This document shows, piece after piece, positions 9,001 through 15,572 of a stretch of 64,000 bases of DNA (position 1 is the stretch's first letter; the number at the start of each line of letters is the position of its first letter). Below the pieces are notes generated by a model. It was given only the letters and a program-made list of their open reading frames with translations. It ran no database searches and had not been told where the DNA came from. Made by a program: the position numbers and the translations under genes. Location: the NCBI RefSeq assembly GCF_019334725.1, contig NZ_CP079818.1, positions 744,001 to 808,000 on the forward strand, in the 5' to 3' direction. Source of the stretch: Neisseria perflava (GTDB taxonomy: Bacteria; Pseudomonadota; Gammaproteobacteria; Burkholderiales; Neisseriaceae).

Positions 9001-11162
9001 TGTTTGCGACCAACCAAAACGTCGCGACCAACGCCGCCAATATCGCCAAAGGCATCAACTTCGGCGGTACCAGCGGCAGCAACAACTACGCATTGGGCGA
9101 CACCATCAATGTCAAAGGCGACAGCAACATCATCAGCGAAACCGTAGCCGGTGGCGCACAGCTGAAACTGGCCGATGTGTTGAATGTCGGTCAAGCGGCT
9201 CCGGTGAAAATTGATGGCGAGAAAGGCGAAGTCAGCGGCTTGAGCAATACGACTTTGGGCGGTAGCGACTTTGCCCAAGGCAAACGTGCGGCGACTGAAG
9301 AGCAGCTGAATGCGGCCCAAGATCAGTTGGTGAATGTGTTGGGTGGCAATGCGGCCAATAATGGCGGCAACATCAGCATGACTGATATTGGCGGTACTGG
9401 TGAGAACAATATCCACGATGCAATCAAAGCCGTCAATGCAACTGCCAATCTGCCTTTGACTTTCGGTGGTGACAGCGGCAAAGACGTTGAACGCAAACCG
9501 GGTACGAAACTGAATATTGTTGGCGGTCAAACCGATGCAGCCAAACTTTCAGACGGCAATATCGGCGTTGTAGCGAATGGCTCTGATAAGTTGGAAGTCA
9601 AATTGGCTAAAGACTTGGCAGTTGACAGCGTGAAAGCCGGTGATACCACAGTCAATACTGACGGCGTGAAAGTTGGTGATGTCAACCTGACTAAAGCCGG
9701 CTTGGACAATGGCGGCAACAAGATTACCAATGTTGCAGCCGGTACCGATGACACTGATGCGGTCAATGTTGCTCAGTTGAACAAAGCTGCGGCTGCGGCT
9801 AAGACCGAAGTCGTTCAAGGCGATAACATTGTTGTAACTCAGGATGTCGGCGCCAATGGCCAAACCATTTACAAAGTGGCTACCGATAAAAACCTGAAAG
9901 TCGACAGTGTTACCGCAGGCGATACCGTGATGAATAATGACGGTGTCAAAGTTGGCGATGATGTTGCATTGAACAAAGACGGCTTGAAAGTTGGCGATGT
10001 GAACCTGACCAAAGCTGGCTTGAACAATGGCGGCAACAAGATCACCAACGTGGCAGCCGGTACGGATGACACCGATGCAGTCAATGTTTCTCAACTGAAA
10101 CAAGCTGCTGCTGCGTCCAAGACTGAAGTCGTTCAAGGTAAGAACATCGTTGTGACGGAAAAAACAGGTGACAAAGGTCAGACTGTTTATGAAGTTGCTA
10201 CCAATAAAGACTTGGACGTTGACAGCGTGAAAGCCGGCGATACCGCAGTGAATACTGATGGTGTCAAAGTTGGTGACGATGTTGCATTGAACAAAGACGG
10301 CTTGAAAGCAGGCAAGGTAAACCTGACTAAAGACGGCTTGGACAATGCGGGCAACAAAGTAACCAACGTAGCGGATGGCGACATCAATGCCAACAGCAAA
10401 GATGCCGTTAACGGCAGCCAGTTGTACGCAACCAACCAAAACGTAGCCAACAACGCTGCGACTATCGCCAAAGGCATTAACTTCGGCGGTACGACCGGCA
10501 GCAACAACTATGCGTTGGGTTCTACCATCAACGTTAAAGGCGACAGCAACATCATCAGCGAAACCGTAGCCGGTGGCGCTCAACTGAAGTTGGCTGACGA
10601 AATTAGCGTGAAGACAGTGAATGCCGATACCTTCAAAGCAGGTGATACTGTGATGAATAACGACGGCGTGAAAGTCGGCGATAAAGTTGCGTTGAACAAA
10701 GACGGTCTAACCGCAGGCAATACCGTGGTCAACAACGATGGCGTAACCATCGCTGCACCGACTGAAAACAATCCGAACAACCAAGTCAAACTGTCTCCTG
10801 TCGGTCTGAATAACGGCGGCCAACGCATTACCAATGTAGCTCCGGGTAAAGACGGTACAGATGTGGCAAACGTGAACCAGTTGATCGGTTTGGGTACCGA
10901 GTTGCAGAACAACATCAACCAAGTAGGTAAGAAAGCCTACGCGGGTGTGGCCGGTGCGATTGCCCAAGGCTCGATTCCGCAAGTAACCCGTCCGGGTGCG
11001 ACCGGTATCGGTGTCGGCAGCGGCTACTACGGTGGTCAGTCTGCCATGGCCATCGGCGTGTCTGCGATGAGCGACGGCGGCAACTGGATTGTCAAAGGCA
11101 ACTTCTCGGCCAATACCGACGGTCATGTCGGTGTCGGTGCCGGTGCGCTGTATCAATGGTAA
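3..11162 (+). CDS. Giant trimeric autotransporter adhesin (YadA/BadA/Hia type), 5'-truncated by the window edge
   Basis: The reading frame is open from base 3, so the gene starts upstream; 3719 residues are visible. Trimeric autotransporters (type Vc secretion) project a homotrimeric stalk from the outer membrane and bind host surfaces or each other. About the first 3050 visible residues are stalk repeats. Each unit carries two neck-like motifs, ITNVAAGTDDNDAVNYSQL and a second with DAVNGSQLFATNQ. After about base 9172 the repeats become degenerate and non-identical. The last 90 or so residues are a YadA-type membrane anchor (GKKAYAGVAGAIAQ, then GVGSGYYGGQSAMAIG) ending in Trp. The family assignment is firm. 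The head and signal peptide are not visible, so ligand and true length are unknown. A DUS-pair terminator follows the stop. Confidence 0.95.
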   Translation, partial: NVAAGTDDNDAVNYSQLKQQSAAARTEVAAGTNIKDVVKGVGNKGQDVYTVNAKGTTASAGSSQVTVTAAEKADNVTDYSIDLADDTKAEIQKGVDAKTTVDSKGLTFNGDSGSTNVEKLGSTVTVAGDDNITTEARDDKVTVKLKKDLVVNSVKAGDTTVNNDGVKIAGGPSLTKSGIDAAGKKVTNVADGDLNANSKDAVNGSQLFATNQNVATNAANIAKGINFGGTAGSNNYALGDTINVKGDSNIISETVAGGAQLKLAKDITVDSVTAGNSKLNTDGLTITGGPSVIKSGINAASTKITNVAAGTDDNDAVNYSQLKQQSAAARTEVAAGTNIKDVVKGVGNKGQDVYTVNAKGTTASAGSSKLTVTAAEKADNVTDYSIDLADDTKAEIQKGVDAKTTVDSKGLTFNGDSGSTNVEKLGSTVTVAGDDNITTEARDDKVTVKLKKDLVVNSVKAGDTTVNNDGVKIAGGPSLTKSGIDAAGKKVTNVADGDLNANSKDAVNGSQLFATNQNVATNAANIAKGINFGGTAGSNNYALGDTINVKGDSNIISETVAGGAQLKLAKDIIVDSVTAGDSKLNSDGLTITGGPSVTKSGINAASTKITNVAAGTDDNDAVNYSQLKQQSAAARTEVAAGTNIKDVVKGVGNKGQDVYTVNAKGTTASAGSSQVTVTAAEKADNVTDYSIDLADDTKAEIQKGVDAKTTVDSKGLTFNGDSGSTNVEKLGSTVTVAGDDNITTEARDDKVTVKLKKDLVVNSVKAGDTTVNNDGVKIAGGPSLTKSGIDAAGKKVTNVADGDLNANSKDAVNGSQLFATNQNVATNAANIAKGINFGGTAGSNNYALGDTINVKGDSNIISETVAGGAQLKLAKDITVDSVTAGNSKLNTDGLTITGGPSVIKSGINAASTKITNVAAGTDDNDAVNYSQLKQQSAAARTEVAAGTNIKDVVKGVGNKGQDVYTVNAKGTTASAGSSKLTVTAAEKADNVTDYSIDLADDTKAEIQKGVDAKTTVDSKGLTFNGDSGSTNVEKLGSTVTVAGDDNITTEARDDKVTVKLKKDLVVNSVKAGDTTVNNDGVKIAGGPSLTKSGIDAAGKKVTNVADGDLNANSKDAVNGSQLFATNQNVATNAANIAKGINFGGTAGSNNYALGDTINVKGDSNIISETVAGGAQLKLAKDIIVDSVTAGDSKLNSDGLTITGGPSVTKSGIHAAGNKITNVAAGTDDNDAVNYSQLKQQSAAARTEVRAGTNIKDVVKTVDTNGQDVYTVNAKGATASAGSSKVTVTAAEKADNVTDYSIDLADGTKAEIQKGVDAKTAVDSKGLTFNGDSGSTNVEKLGSTVTVAGDDNITTEAQDDKVTVKLKKDLVVNSVEAGDTTVNNDGVKVGDDVALTQDGVKAGDVKLTKDGLNNAGKKVTNVADGDLNANSKDAVNGSQLFATNQNVATNAANIAKGINFGGTAGSNNYALGDTINVKGDSNIISETVAGGAQLKLAKDIIVDSVTAGDSKLNSDGLTITGGPSVTKSGINAAGNKITNVAAGTDDNDAVNYSQLKQQSAAARTEVRAGTNIKDVVKTVDTNGQDVYTVNAKGTTASAGSSKLTVTAAEKADNVTDYSIDLADGTKAEIQKGVDAKTAVDNKGLTFNGDSGSTNIEKLGSTVTVAGDDNITTEAQDDKVTVKLKKDLVVNSVEAGDTTVNNDGVKVGDDVALTQDGVKAGDVKLTKDGLNNAGNKVTNVADGDLNANSKDAVNGSQLFATNQNVATNAANIAKGINFGGTAGSNNYALGDTINVKGDSNIISETVAGGAQLKLAKDIIVDSVTAGDSKLNSDGLTITGGPSVTKSGINAASTKITNVAAGTDDNDAVNYSQLKQQSAAARTEVAAGTNIKDVVKGVGNKGQDVYTVNAKGTTASAGSSQVTVTAAEKADNVTDYSIDLADDTKAEIQKGVDAKTTVDSKGLTFNGDSGSTNVEKLGSTVTVAGDDNITTEARDDKVTVKLKKDLVVNSVKAGDTTVNNDGVKIAGGPSLTKSGIDAAGKKVTNVADGDLNANSKDAVNGSQLFATNQNVATNAANIAKGINFGGTAGSNNYALGDTINVKGDSNIISETVAGGAQLKLAKDITVDSVTAGNSKLNTDGLTITGGPSVIKSGINAASTKITNVAAGTDDNDAVNYSQLKQQSAAARTEVAAGTNIKDVVKGVGNKGQDVYTVNAKGTTASAGSSKLTVTAAEKADNVTDYSIDLADDTKAEIQKGVDAKTTVDSKGLTFNGDSGSTNVEKLGSTVTVAGDDNITTEARDDKVTVKLKKDLVVNSVKAGDTTVNNDGVKIAGGPSLTKSGIDAAGKKVTNVADGDLNANSKDAVNGSQLFATNQNVATNAANIAKGINFGGTAGSNNYALGDTINVKGDSNIISETVAGGAQLKLAKDIIVDSVTAGDSKLNSDGLTITGGPSVTKSGIHAAGNKITNVAAGTDDNDAVNYSQLKQQSAAARTEVRAGTNIKDVVKTVDTNGQDVYTVNAKGATASAGSSKVTVTAAEKADNVTDYSIDLADGTKAEIQKGVDAKTAVDSKGLTFNGDSGSTNVEKLGSTVTVAGDDNITTEAQDDKVTVKLKKDLVVNSVEAGDTTVNNDGVKVGDDVALTQDGVKAGDVKLTKDGLNNAGKKVTNVADGDLNANSKDAVNGSQLFATNQNVATNAANIAKGINFGGTAGSNNYALGDTINVKGDSNIISETVAGGAQLKLAKDIIVDSVTAGDSKLNSDGLTITGGPSVTKSGINAAGNKITNVAAGTDDNDAVNYSQLKQQSAAARTEVRAGTNIKDVVKTVDTNGQDVYTVNAKGTTASAGSSKLTVTAAEKADNVTDYSIDLADGTKAEIQKGVDAKTAVDNKGLTFNGDSGSTNIEKLGSTVTVAGDDNITTEAQDDKVTVKLKKDLVVNSVEAGDTTVNNDGVKVGDDVALTQDGVKAGDVKLTKDGLNNAGNKVTNVADGDLNANSKDAVNGSQLFATNQNVATNAANIAKGINFGGTSGSNNYALGDTINVKGDSNIISETVAGGAQLKLADVLNVGQAAPVKIDGEKGEVSGLSNTTLGGSDFAQGKRAATEEQLNAAQDQLVNVLGGNAANNGGNISMTDIGGTGENNIHDAIKAVNATANLPLTFGGDSGKDVERKPGTKLNIVGGQTDAAKLSDGNIGVVANGSDKLEVKLAKDLAVDSVKAGDTTVNTDGVKVGDVNLTKAGLDNGGNKITNVAAGTDDTDAVNVAQLNKAAAAAKTEVVQGDNIVVTQDVGANGQTIYKVATDKNLKVDSVTAGDTVMNNDGVKVGDDVALNKDGLKVGDVNLTKAGLNNGGNKITNVAAGTDDTDAVNVSQLKQAAAASKTEVVQGKNIVVTEKTGDKGQTVYEVATNKDLDVDSVKAGDTAVNTDGVKVGDDVALNKDGLKAGKVNLTKDGLDNAGNKVTNVADGDINANSKDAVNGSQLYATNQNVANNAATIAKGINFGGTTGSNNYALGSTINVKGDSNIISETVAGGAQLKLADEISVKTVNADTFKAGDTVMNNDGVKVGDKVALNKDGLTAGNTVVNNDGVTIAAPTENNPNNQVKLSPVGLNNGGQRITNVAPGKDGTDVANVNQLIGLGTELQNNINQVGKKAYAGVAGAIAQGSIPQVTRPGATGIGVGSGYYGGQSAMAIGVSAMSDGGNWIVKGNFSANTDGHVGVGAGALYQW
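111..9171 (+). repeat. Array of ten ~305/317-residue stalk repeat units in the adhesin
   Basis: Units repeat every 915 or 951 bp and stay in frame. Reading from base 111 the order is A, A', A, A', B, C, A, A', B, C (starts near 111, 1026, 1941, 2856, 3771, 4722, 5673, 6588, 7503, 8454). A and A' (915 bp) differ at a few codons, such as SSQVTV versus SSKLTV. B and C (951 bp) replace the IAGGPSLTKSGIDAAG segment by a 12-residue longer VGDDVALTQDGVKAGDVKL segment. The last C copy diverges after about 9172. Near-identity means copy number in an assembly could be wrong. Confidence 0.93.
1517..9020 (+). repeat. 3732-bp tandem duplication (A'-A-A'-B-C register) within the adhesin
   Basis: Bases about 1517-5288 reappear at an offset of exactly 3732 bp as about 5249-9020. 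I found no difference at the points compared. The copies part at 5289/9021 (GTAGCGACA versus GTCGCGACC). Nested inside, bases 1-1808 recur at an offset of 1830 bp as 1831-3638, the first mismatch being at 1809/3639. The hierarchy implies recent unequal recombination or gene conversion. Confidence 0.9.
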
Positions 11163-11203
11163 GTTGGCAATGACAGGCAACTAGATTTGTTGTCTGAATA
11201 GGG

Positions 11204-11241
11204 AGGCCGTCTGAAATTTTAGGTTTCAGACGGCTTTTTTT
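11204..11241 (+). terminator. DUS-pair terminator of the adhesin gene
   Basis: GCCGTCTGAA at 11206-11215 and its reverse complement at 11225-11234 form a 10-bp stem with a short loop, followed by a T run. Paired DUS acting as terminators are well known in Neisseria. Confidence 0.9.
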
Positions 11242-11316
11242 CTGAAAACACTTGAATTTAGGCTAGATGAAACGATATGCTTCATCTATTTACCGCATGA
11301 CTCTGAAAGAGAACAA

Positions 11317-13938
11317 ATGAGCAAAACCATCCATTATTTGAAAGACTACGCCGCGCCAGCGTACCGTATTCTGAAAACCGACCTGCATTTCGATATTTTA
11401 GAACCGCAAACCATCGTCAAATCCAGTCTGACCGTTCAACCTGAAAGAGCAGGGGAGCCATTGGTATTGGATGGTTCGGCAAAACTGCTGTCAGTGAAAG
11501 TAAACGGCCAGGCCGTAGATTATGTCTTGGAAGACGAAAAACTGACGATTGCCGGCGTGCCGTCTGAAAACTTTACGCTGGAAGTGGAAACCGAAATTCT
11601 GCCTGCTGAGAACAAATCTCTGATGGGTCTGTATGCTTCCGGCGGCAATTTGTTTACCCAATGCGAACCGGAAGGTTTCCGCAAAATTACGTTCTACATC
11701 GACCGTCCGGATGTCATGTCTAAATTTACCACCACGATCGTTGCAGACAAAAAACGCTATCCGGTGTTGCTGTCTAACGGCAATAAAATCGGTGGCGGCG
11801 AGTTTTCAGACGGCCGTCATTGGGTGAAATGGGAAGATCCGTTTGCCAAACCGAGCTATCTCTTTGCTTTGGTGGCAGGCGATTTGGCGGTAACGGAAGA
11901 TTATTTTACGACCATGAGCGGCCGTAAGGTCAAAATCGAGTTCTACACCACTGAGACAGACAAACCTAAAGTCGGTTTTGCCGTGGAATCGTTGAAAAAT
12001 GCGATGAAATGGGACGAAACACGCTTTGGCTTGGAATACGACTTGGATATTTTCATGGTCGTTGCCGTGGGCGATTTCAATATGGGCGCGATGGAAAACA
12101 AAGGTTTGAATATTTTCAATACCAAGTTCGTCCTGGCTAACAGCCGTACCGCGACCGATACCGACTTTGAAGGCATCGAATCTGTTGTCGGCCACGAATA
12201 TTTCCATAACTGGACGGGCAACCGCGTGACCTGCCGCGATTGGTTCCAATTGTCGCTGAAAGAAGGTTTGACTGTATTCCGCGATCAAGAGTTTTCCGGC
12301 GACCGAGCCAGCCGCGTGGTACGCCGTATCGACAATGTCCGCATGCTGCGCTTGTTCCAATTCCCTGAAGATGCGGGTCCGACTGCGCATCCTGTCCGCC
12401 CAGCCAGCTATGAGGAGATGAACAACTTCTACACCATGACCGTCTATGAAAAAGGTGCGGAAGTAGTGCGCATGTATCACACCTTGCTCGGTGAAGAGGG
12501 CTTCCAAAAAGGCATGAAGTTGTATTTCCAACGCCATGATGGACAAGCTGTGACTTGTGATGATTTCCGTGTTGCAATGGCAGACGCAAACGGTATCAAT
12601 CTTGATCAGTTCGCCTTGTGGTACAGCCAAGCCGGTACGCCGGTTTTAGATGCTCAAGGCTGTCTGAAAGATGGAGCGTTTGAATTGACCATCAAACAAA
12701 CCATTCCGGCCACGCCCGATATGGCGGACAAGCAGCCGATGATGATTCCGGTCAAAACCGGTTTGCTGAACGAAAAAGGCGAAGCGGTTGAGTTTGAATA
12801 TCAAGGCAAACGGGTGAAAGAGGCGGTTTTGGTATTGACTGAGGCCGAGCAGACTTTTGTGTTGGGTGGCGTCAATGAGCCGGTTATCCCGTCTCTGCTG
12901 CGAGATTTCTCTGCACCGGTTACCCTGAACTATCCGTACAGCGAGCAAGAGTTGGCCACTTTACTGGCGGCAGATGAGAATGAATTTGCCCGTTGGGAAG
13001 CTGCTCAAACCTTATACCATCGTGCCATTAACGCCAACCGTCAGGCATTGGCGGAAGGCCGTCCTTTGCCTGAACACAAAGCATTGATGGACGCTTTGGC
13101 TTTGGTGGTTTCTGGTGACTTTGATCCGGCATTCCGTGCCATTTTGCTGCAAATGCCGTCTGAAACCGATGTATGGTCAGAAGAAGAAAATATTGACCCG
13201 ATTCAGGTTCATCAAGCGCGAGAAGCCTTGCTCAATGCCGTTGCCGTCAAGTTCCTGCCTCAATGGCGTGAGCTGAACCGTCAAGCTACCGAGCAAGAAA
13301 ACCAAGCCGATGCCGCTGTTCGTTATGAATACAGCCCAGAATTGGCCGGCTGGCGCACTTTGCGCAATGCTTGCAGGGCATTCGTTCTCCGTGCTGACGT
13401 CGCGCATATCGAACACGTTGCGGAAAATTACGAGGCAATGGCGCAAAATATGACCCATGAATGGGGTATCTTATCCGCAATCAACAGCAATGAAAGCGAC
13501 ATCCGCGATCGTTTGTTGACACAATTTGCTGATAAATTTGCCGATGATGCTTTGGTAATGGACAAATACTTTGCCCTGATTGCTTCAAGTCGCCGTAAAG
13601 ATACTTTACAGCAAGTTCAGACGGCCTTGAGTCATCCTAAGTTCAGTATTGAAAATCCAAATAAAGCCCGTTCTTTATTGATGAGCTTCAGCCGCAATAT
13701 TCCGCACTTCCATGCAGAAGACGGCAGCGGCTACCGCTTTGTAGCCGATAAAGTGATGGAGATCGACCGCTTTAACCCGCAGGTTGCCGCCCGACTGGTG
13801 CAGGCTTTCAACATCTGCAACAAATTGGAAGCCAACCGCAAAGCCGTCATGATCAAAGAATTACAACGCATTAATGCACAAGAAGGTTTGTCCAAAGATG
13901 TGGGCGAGATTGTCGGTAAGATTTTGAATGAAAAATAA
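11317..13938 (+). CDS. pepN: Aminopeptidase N (M1 family zinc metallopeptidase)
   Basis: Encodes 873 residues, close to the usual ~870 for bacterial PepN. The enzyme removes N-terminal residues from peptides in the cytoplasm. The GAMEN substrate-binding motif is at about residues 257-261. The zinc motif HEYFH is at 293-297, with the third ligand Glu at 316 in LKEGLT. No signal peptide is present. The ATG follows GAAAGAGAAC, a reasonable ribosome site. DUS copies lie inside the gene near 11563, 11806, 13156 and 13616. A short inverted repeat (AGATGAA...TTCATCT, 11265-11287) lies upstream and could be regulatory. The gene appears to be monocistronic, between two DUS-pair terminators. Confidence 0.97.
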   Translation: MSKTIHYLKDYAAPAYRILKTDLHFDILEPQTIVKSSLTVQPERAGEPLVLDGSAKLLSVKVNGQAVDYVLEDEKLTIAGVPSENFTLEVETEILPAENKSLMGLYASGGNLFTQCEPEGFRKITFYIDRPDVMSKFTTTIVADKKRYPVLLSNGNKIGGGEFSDGRHWVKWEDPFAKPSYLFALVAGDLAVTEDYFTTMSGRKVKIEFYTTETDKPKVGFAVESLKNAMKWDETRFGLEYDLDIFMVVAVGDFNMGAMENKGLNIFNTKFVLANSRTATDTDFEGIESVVGHEYFHNWTGNRVTCRDWFQLSLKEGLTVFRDQEFSGDRASRVVRRIDNVRMLRLFQFPEDAGPTAHPVRPASYEEMNNFYTMTVYEKGAEVVRMYHTLLGEEGFQKGMKLYFQRHDGQAVTCDDFRVAMADANGINLDQFALWYSQAGTPVLDAQGCLKDGAFELTIKQTIPATPDMADKQPMMIPVKTGLLNEKGEAVEFEYQGKRVKEAVLVLTEAEQTFVLGGVNEPVIPSLLRDFSAPVTLNYPYSEQELATLLAADENEFARWEAAQTLYHRAINANRQALAEGRPLPEHKALMDALALVVSGDFDPAFRAILLQMPSETDVWSEEENIDPIQVHQAREALLNAVAVKFLPQWRELNRQATEQENQADAAVRYEYSPELAGWRTLRNACRAFVLRADVAHIEHVAENYEAMAQNMTHEWGILSAINSNESDIRDRLLTQFADKFADDALVMDKYFALIASSRRKDTLQQVQTALSHPKFSIENPNKARSLLMSFSRNIPHFHAEDGSGYRFVADKVMEIDRFNPQVAARLVQAFNICNKLEANRKAVMIKELQRINAQEGLSKDVGEIVGKILNEK

Positions 13939-13990
13939 AGCTTGTCTGTTGAACTTATTGTCATTTGGCAATAAGGATAGATAGACTAAA

Positions 13991-14027
13991 GGCCGTCTGA
14001 AACTGATTGGTTTCAGACGGCCTTTTT
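13991..14027 (+). terminator. DUS-pair terminator after pepN
   Basis: DUS at 13992-14001 and inverse at 14012-14021, followed by TTTTTATA. Confidence 0.9.
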
Positions 14028-14075
14028 ATATACAACGCTTAAATTAATTTTCGTTGAGGGTAGGGCATAAGAATA

Positions 14076-14106
14076 AAAAAGAGCCTGCATAAAACAGGCT
14101 CTTTTT
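14076..14106 (-). terminator. Terminator of the porin gene
   Basis: AAAAAGAGCCTG (14076-14087) pairs with CAGGCTCTTTTT (14095-14106). It lies 17 bp beyond the porin stop and reads as a stem plus T run on the minus strand. No DUS is involved. Confidence 0.85.
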
Positions 14107-14122
14107 CATACTAATCCAAAGA

Positions 14123-15184
14123 TTAGAATTTGTGACGCAGGCCAACAGTGCCAGCAGTTTTCTCGTATTTGTAGTCGCCTTTGCCTTCTTTCAACCAGCC
14201 GGCAGAAACCAGAGCAGAAGTGCGTTTAGAGAAGTCGTAGTCAGCACCAATGATAACTTGGTTGTAAGCGCTGTTCTCTTGTTTCACGCCTTCTTCTTTA
14301 GCTTTAAAGCCGTGAGCGTAAGAAACACGAGGAGTTACATTACCGAAGCGGTAAGCAGCAGTTGCACCAACTTCAGTACGTTCGTTTTTCTTAGCACCAG
14401 CTACGTCAGCTTTGAAGCCTTCGTATTGACCTACAACAGCAACCATCAGGTTGTTAGCATCGTAACCAGCAGTCAGACGGTGAGCTTGGTGATCTTTATA
14501 AGTACCAGCAGTCAAAGTAGTGTTGCTGTTGAACGCATCCAGGTAACCAGAAGTCAAGTCAGCACGTTTAGCATAAGAACCAGCGTAGCGACCGAAGAAG
14601 CCAGAGTTTTCGTAGTTCAGACCCAAGTCGTAAGACTCACGGCTTTTCACAGTGTGAGTGTATTTGTCGCCAGGGTTAGCATTGTCACGAGGTTGGTATT
14701 GTACGCTTGCGCTGAAACCACCCAATACAGGAGTATCGTAACGTACAGATACTTTACGAGAATCTACACGTTTGATTTTACCCAATTGCAGAGCGTCTGC
14801 GTTAGCATCACTAGATTCCCAAGGGTCGAAGCTATCGCTGCTGTCGTTCAGAGCAGTATTCAAGTTACCGGCACGAACTTTACCGAAACCGCCTTCCAAG
14901 CCCAAGAAAGATTCACGGTTAGCGAAACCAGAGTCACCACCGGCGATAGAAGTTTTTTGTTCAACTTGCCAGATAGCATTCAGGTTGCTACCCAAGTGTT
15001 CGTGGCCTTTGAAACCGATGCGAGAGCCGAAGTCAGCAATCTCAGTAGCAGTTTTAGAAGAAGTCTTACCCTCTTTTACTTTAGAAATTTCTACGCCAGC
15101 TTTAATTTGACCGTACAGAGTTACGTCAGCCATAGCTGCAACAGGCAGAGCCGCCAGAGTCAGGGCAATCAGGGATTTTTTCAT
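14123..15184 (-). CDS. Neisserial PorB-like general porin
   Basis: Encodes 353 residues. The signal peptide MKKSLIALTLAALPVAAMA is cleaved before DVTLYGQIKAGVE, the standard start of mature neisserial porins. The protein ends in ...VGLRHKF; a terminal Phe is the usual BAM recognition residue. The family forms trimeric 16-strand beta-barrels that pass small solutes. The hydrophilic stretches are consistent with surface loops. The start is set by AAGGAAA upstream and by the signal peptide. The gene is monocistronic with its own promoter and terminator. I do not assign porA or porB because commensals usually carry a single porin that is only broadly PorB-like. Confidence 0.95.
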   Translation of the reverse strand: MKKSLIALTLAALPVAAMADVTLYGQIKAGVEISKVKEGKTSSKTATEIADFGSRIGFKGHEHLGSNLNAIWQVEQKTSIAGGDSGFANRESFLGLEGGFGKVRAGNLNTALNDSSDSFDPWESSDANADALQLGKIKRVDSRKVSVRYDTPVLGGFSASVQYQPRDNANPGDKYTHTVKSRESYDLGLNYENSGFFGRYAGSYAKRADLTSGYLDAFNSNTTLTAGTYKDHQAHRLTAGYDANNLMVAVVGQYEGFKADVAGAKKNERTEVGATAAYRFGNVTPRVSYAHGFKAKEEGVKQENSAYNQVIIGADYDFSKRTSALVSAGWLKEGKGDYKYEKTAGTVGLRHKF

Positions 15185-15270
15185 TGCTGTTTTCCTTTTT
15201 TAAGTGTGAAGAAGCGAGCATTCGTTCTTCTTATTACGATATCGTTCTGTTTCAACGATTCCATGACCAT

Positions 15271-15299
15271 AATATAAAGGTTATGGCTTAAGAAAACAA
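15271..15299 (-). promoter_or_regulatory. Predicted sigma-70 promoter of the porin gene
   Basis: On the minus strand, TTGTTT (15299-15294) and TATATT (15276-15271) are separated by 17 bp. The 5' leader of about 80 nt contains a perfect 10-bp palindrome, ACGATATCGT (15236-15245). The rest of 15185-15572 is AT-rich, with one degenerate DUS near 15473 and the ilvC terminator; I see no gene in it. Confidence 0.55.
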
Positions 15300-15524
15300 A
15301 TTTTCCTCTTGTTTTAGGCGTATTTTTGATTGGAAACGTTGTTTTTTGCAGACAGAGTAGGTATAGAAAATAGTCGTTTATTTCGTAATATGTTTTTCTA
15401 AAAGGAAATTTTAGGAGAACCATAAAAGACGGCTTATTGAGGTTGGAGTTTAAATGTTGTTTATATTGTTTTTAGACGGCCTTGTTGAGTGTGATTTATA
15501 GTGTATTGGGTTTTAAAATTATAA

Positions 15525-15552
15525 AAAACCTGCCTGAGTGATCAGGCAGGTT
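15525..15552 (-). terminator. Terminator of ilvC
   Basis: AACCTGCCTGA (15527-15537) and TCAGGCAGGTT (15542-15552) form an 11-bp stem with a 4-nt loop. On the minus strand it is followed by a T run. Confidence 0.9.
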
Positions 15553-15572
15553 TCATTTGCTTGAAAGACAGA

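Noticed and set aside
1..9171. Possible CRISPR or satellite array
   Set aside because: Units are 915/951 bp, in frame and protein-coding, with no short repeat-spacer pattern.
236..9766. Many minus-strand open frames of 82, 156, 168, 222 and 234 codons across the adhesin array
   Set aside because: They recur with the repeat period, have no ribosome sites, and are antisense shadows caused by the codon composition of the adhesin repeats.
14132..15277. 381-codon plus-strand frame opposite the porin
   Set aside because: Antisense to a porin with signal peptide, ribosome site and terminal Phe; it is a shadow.
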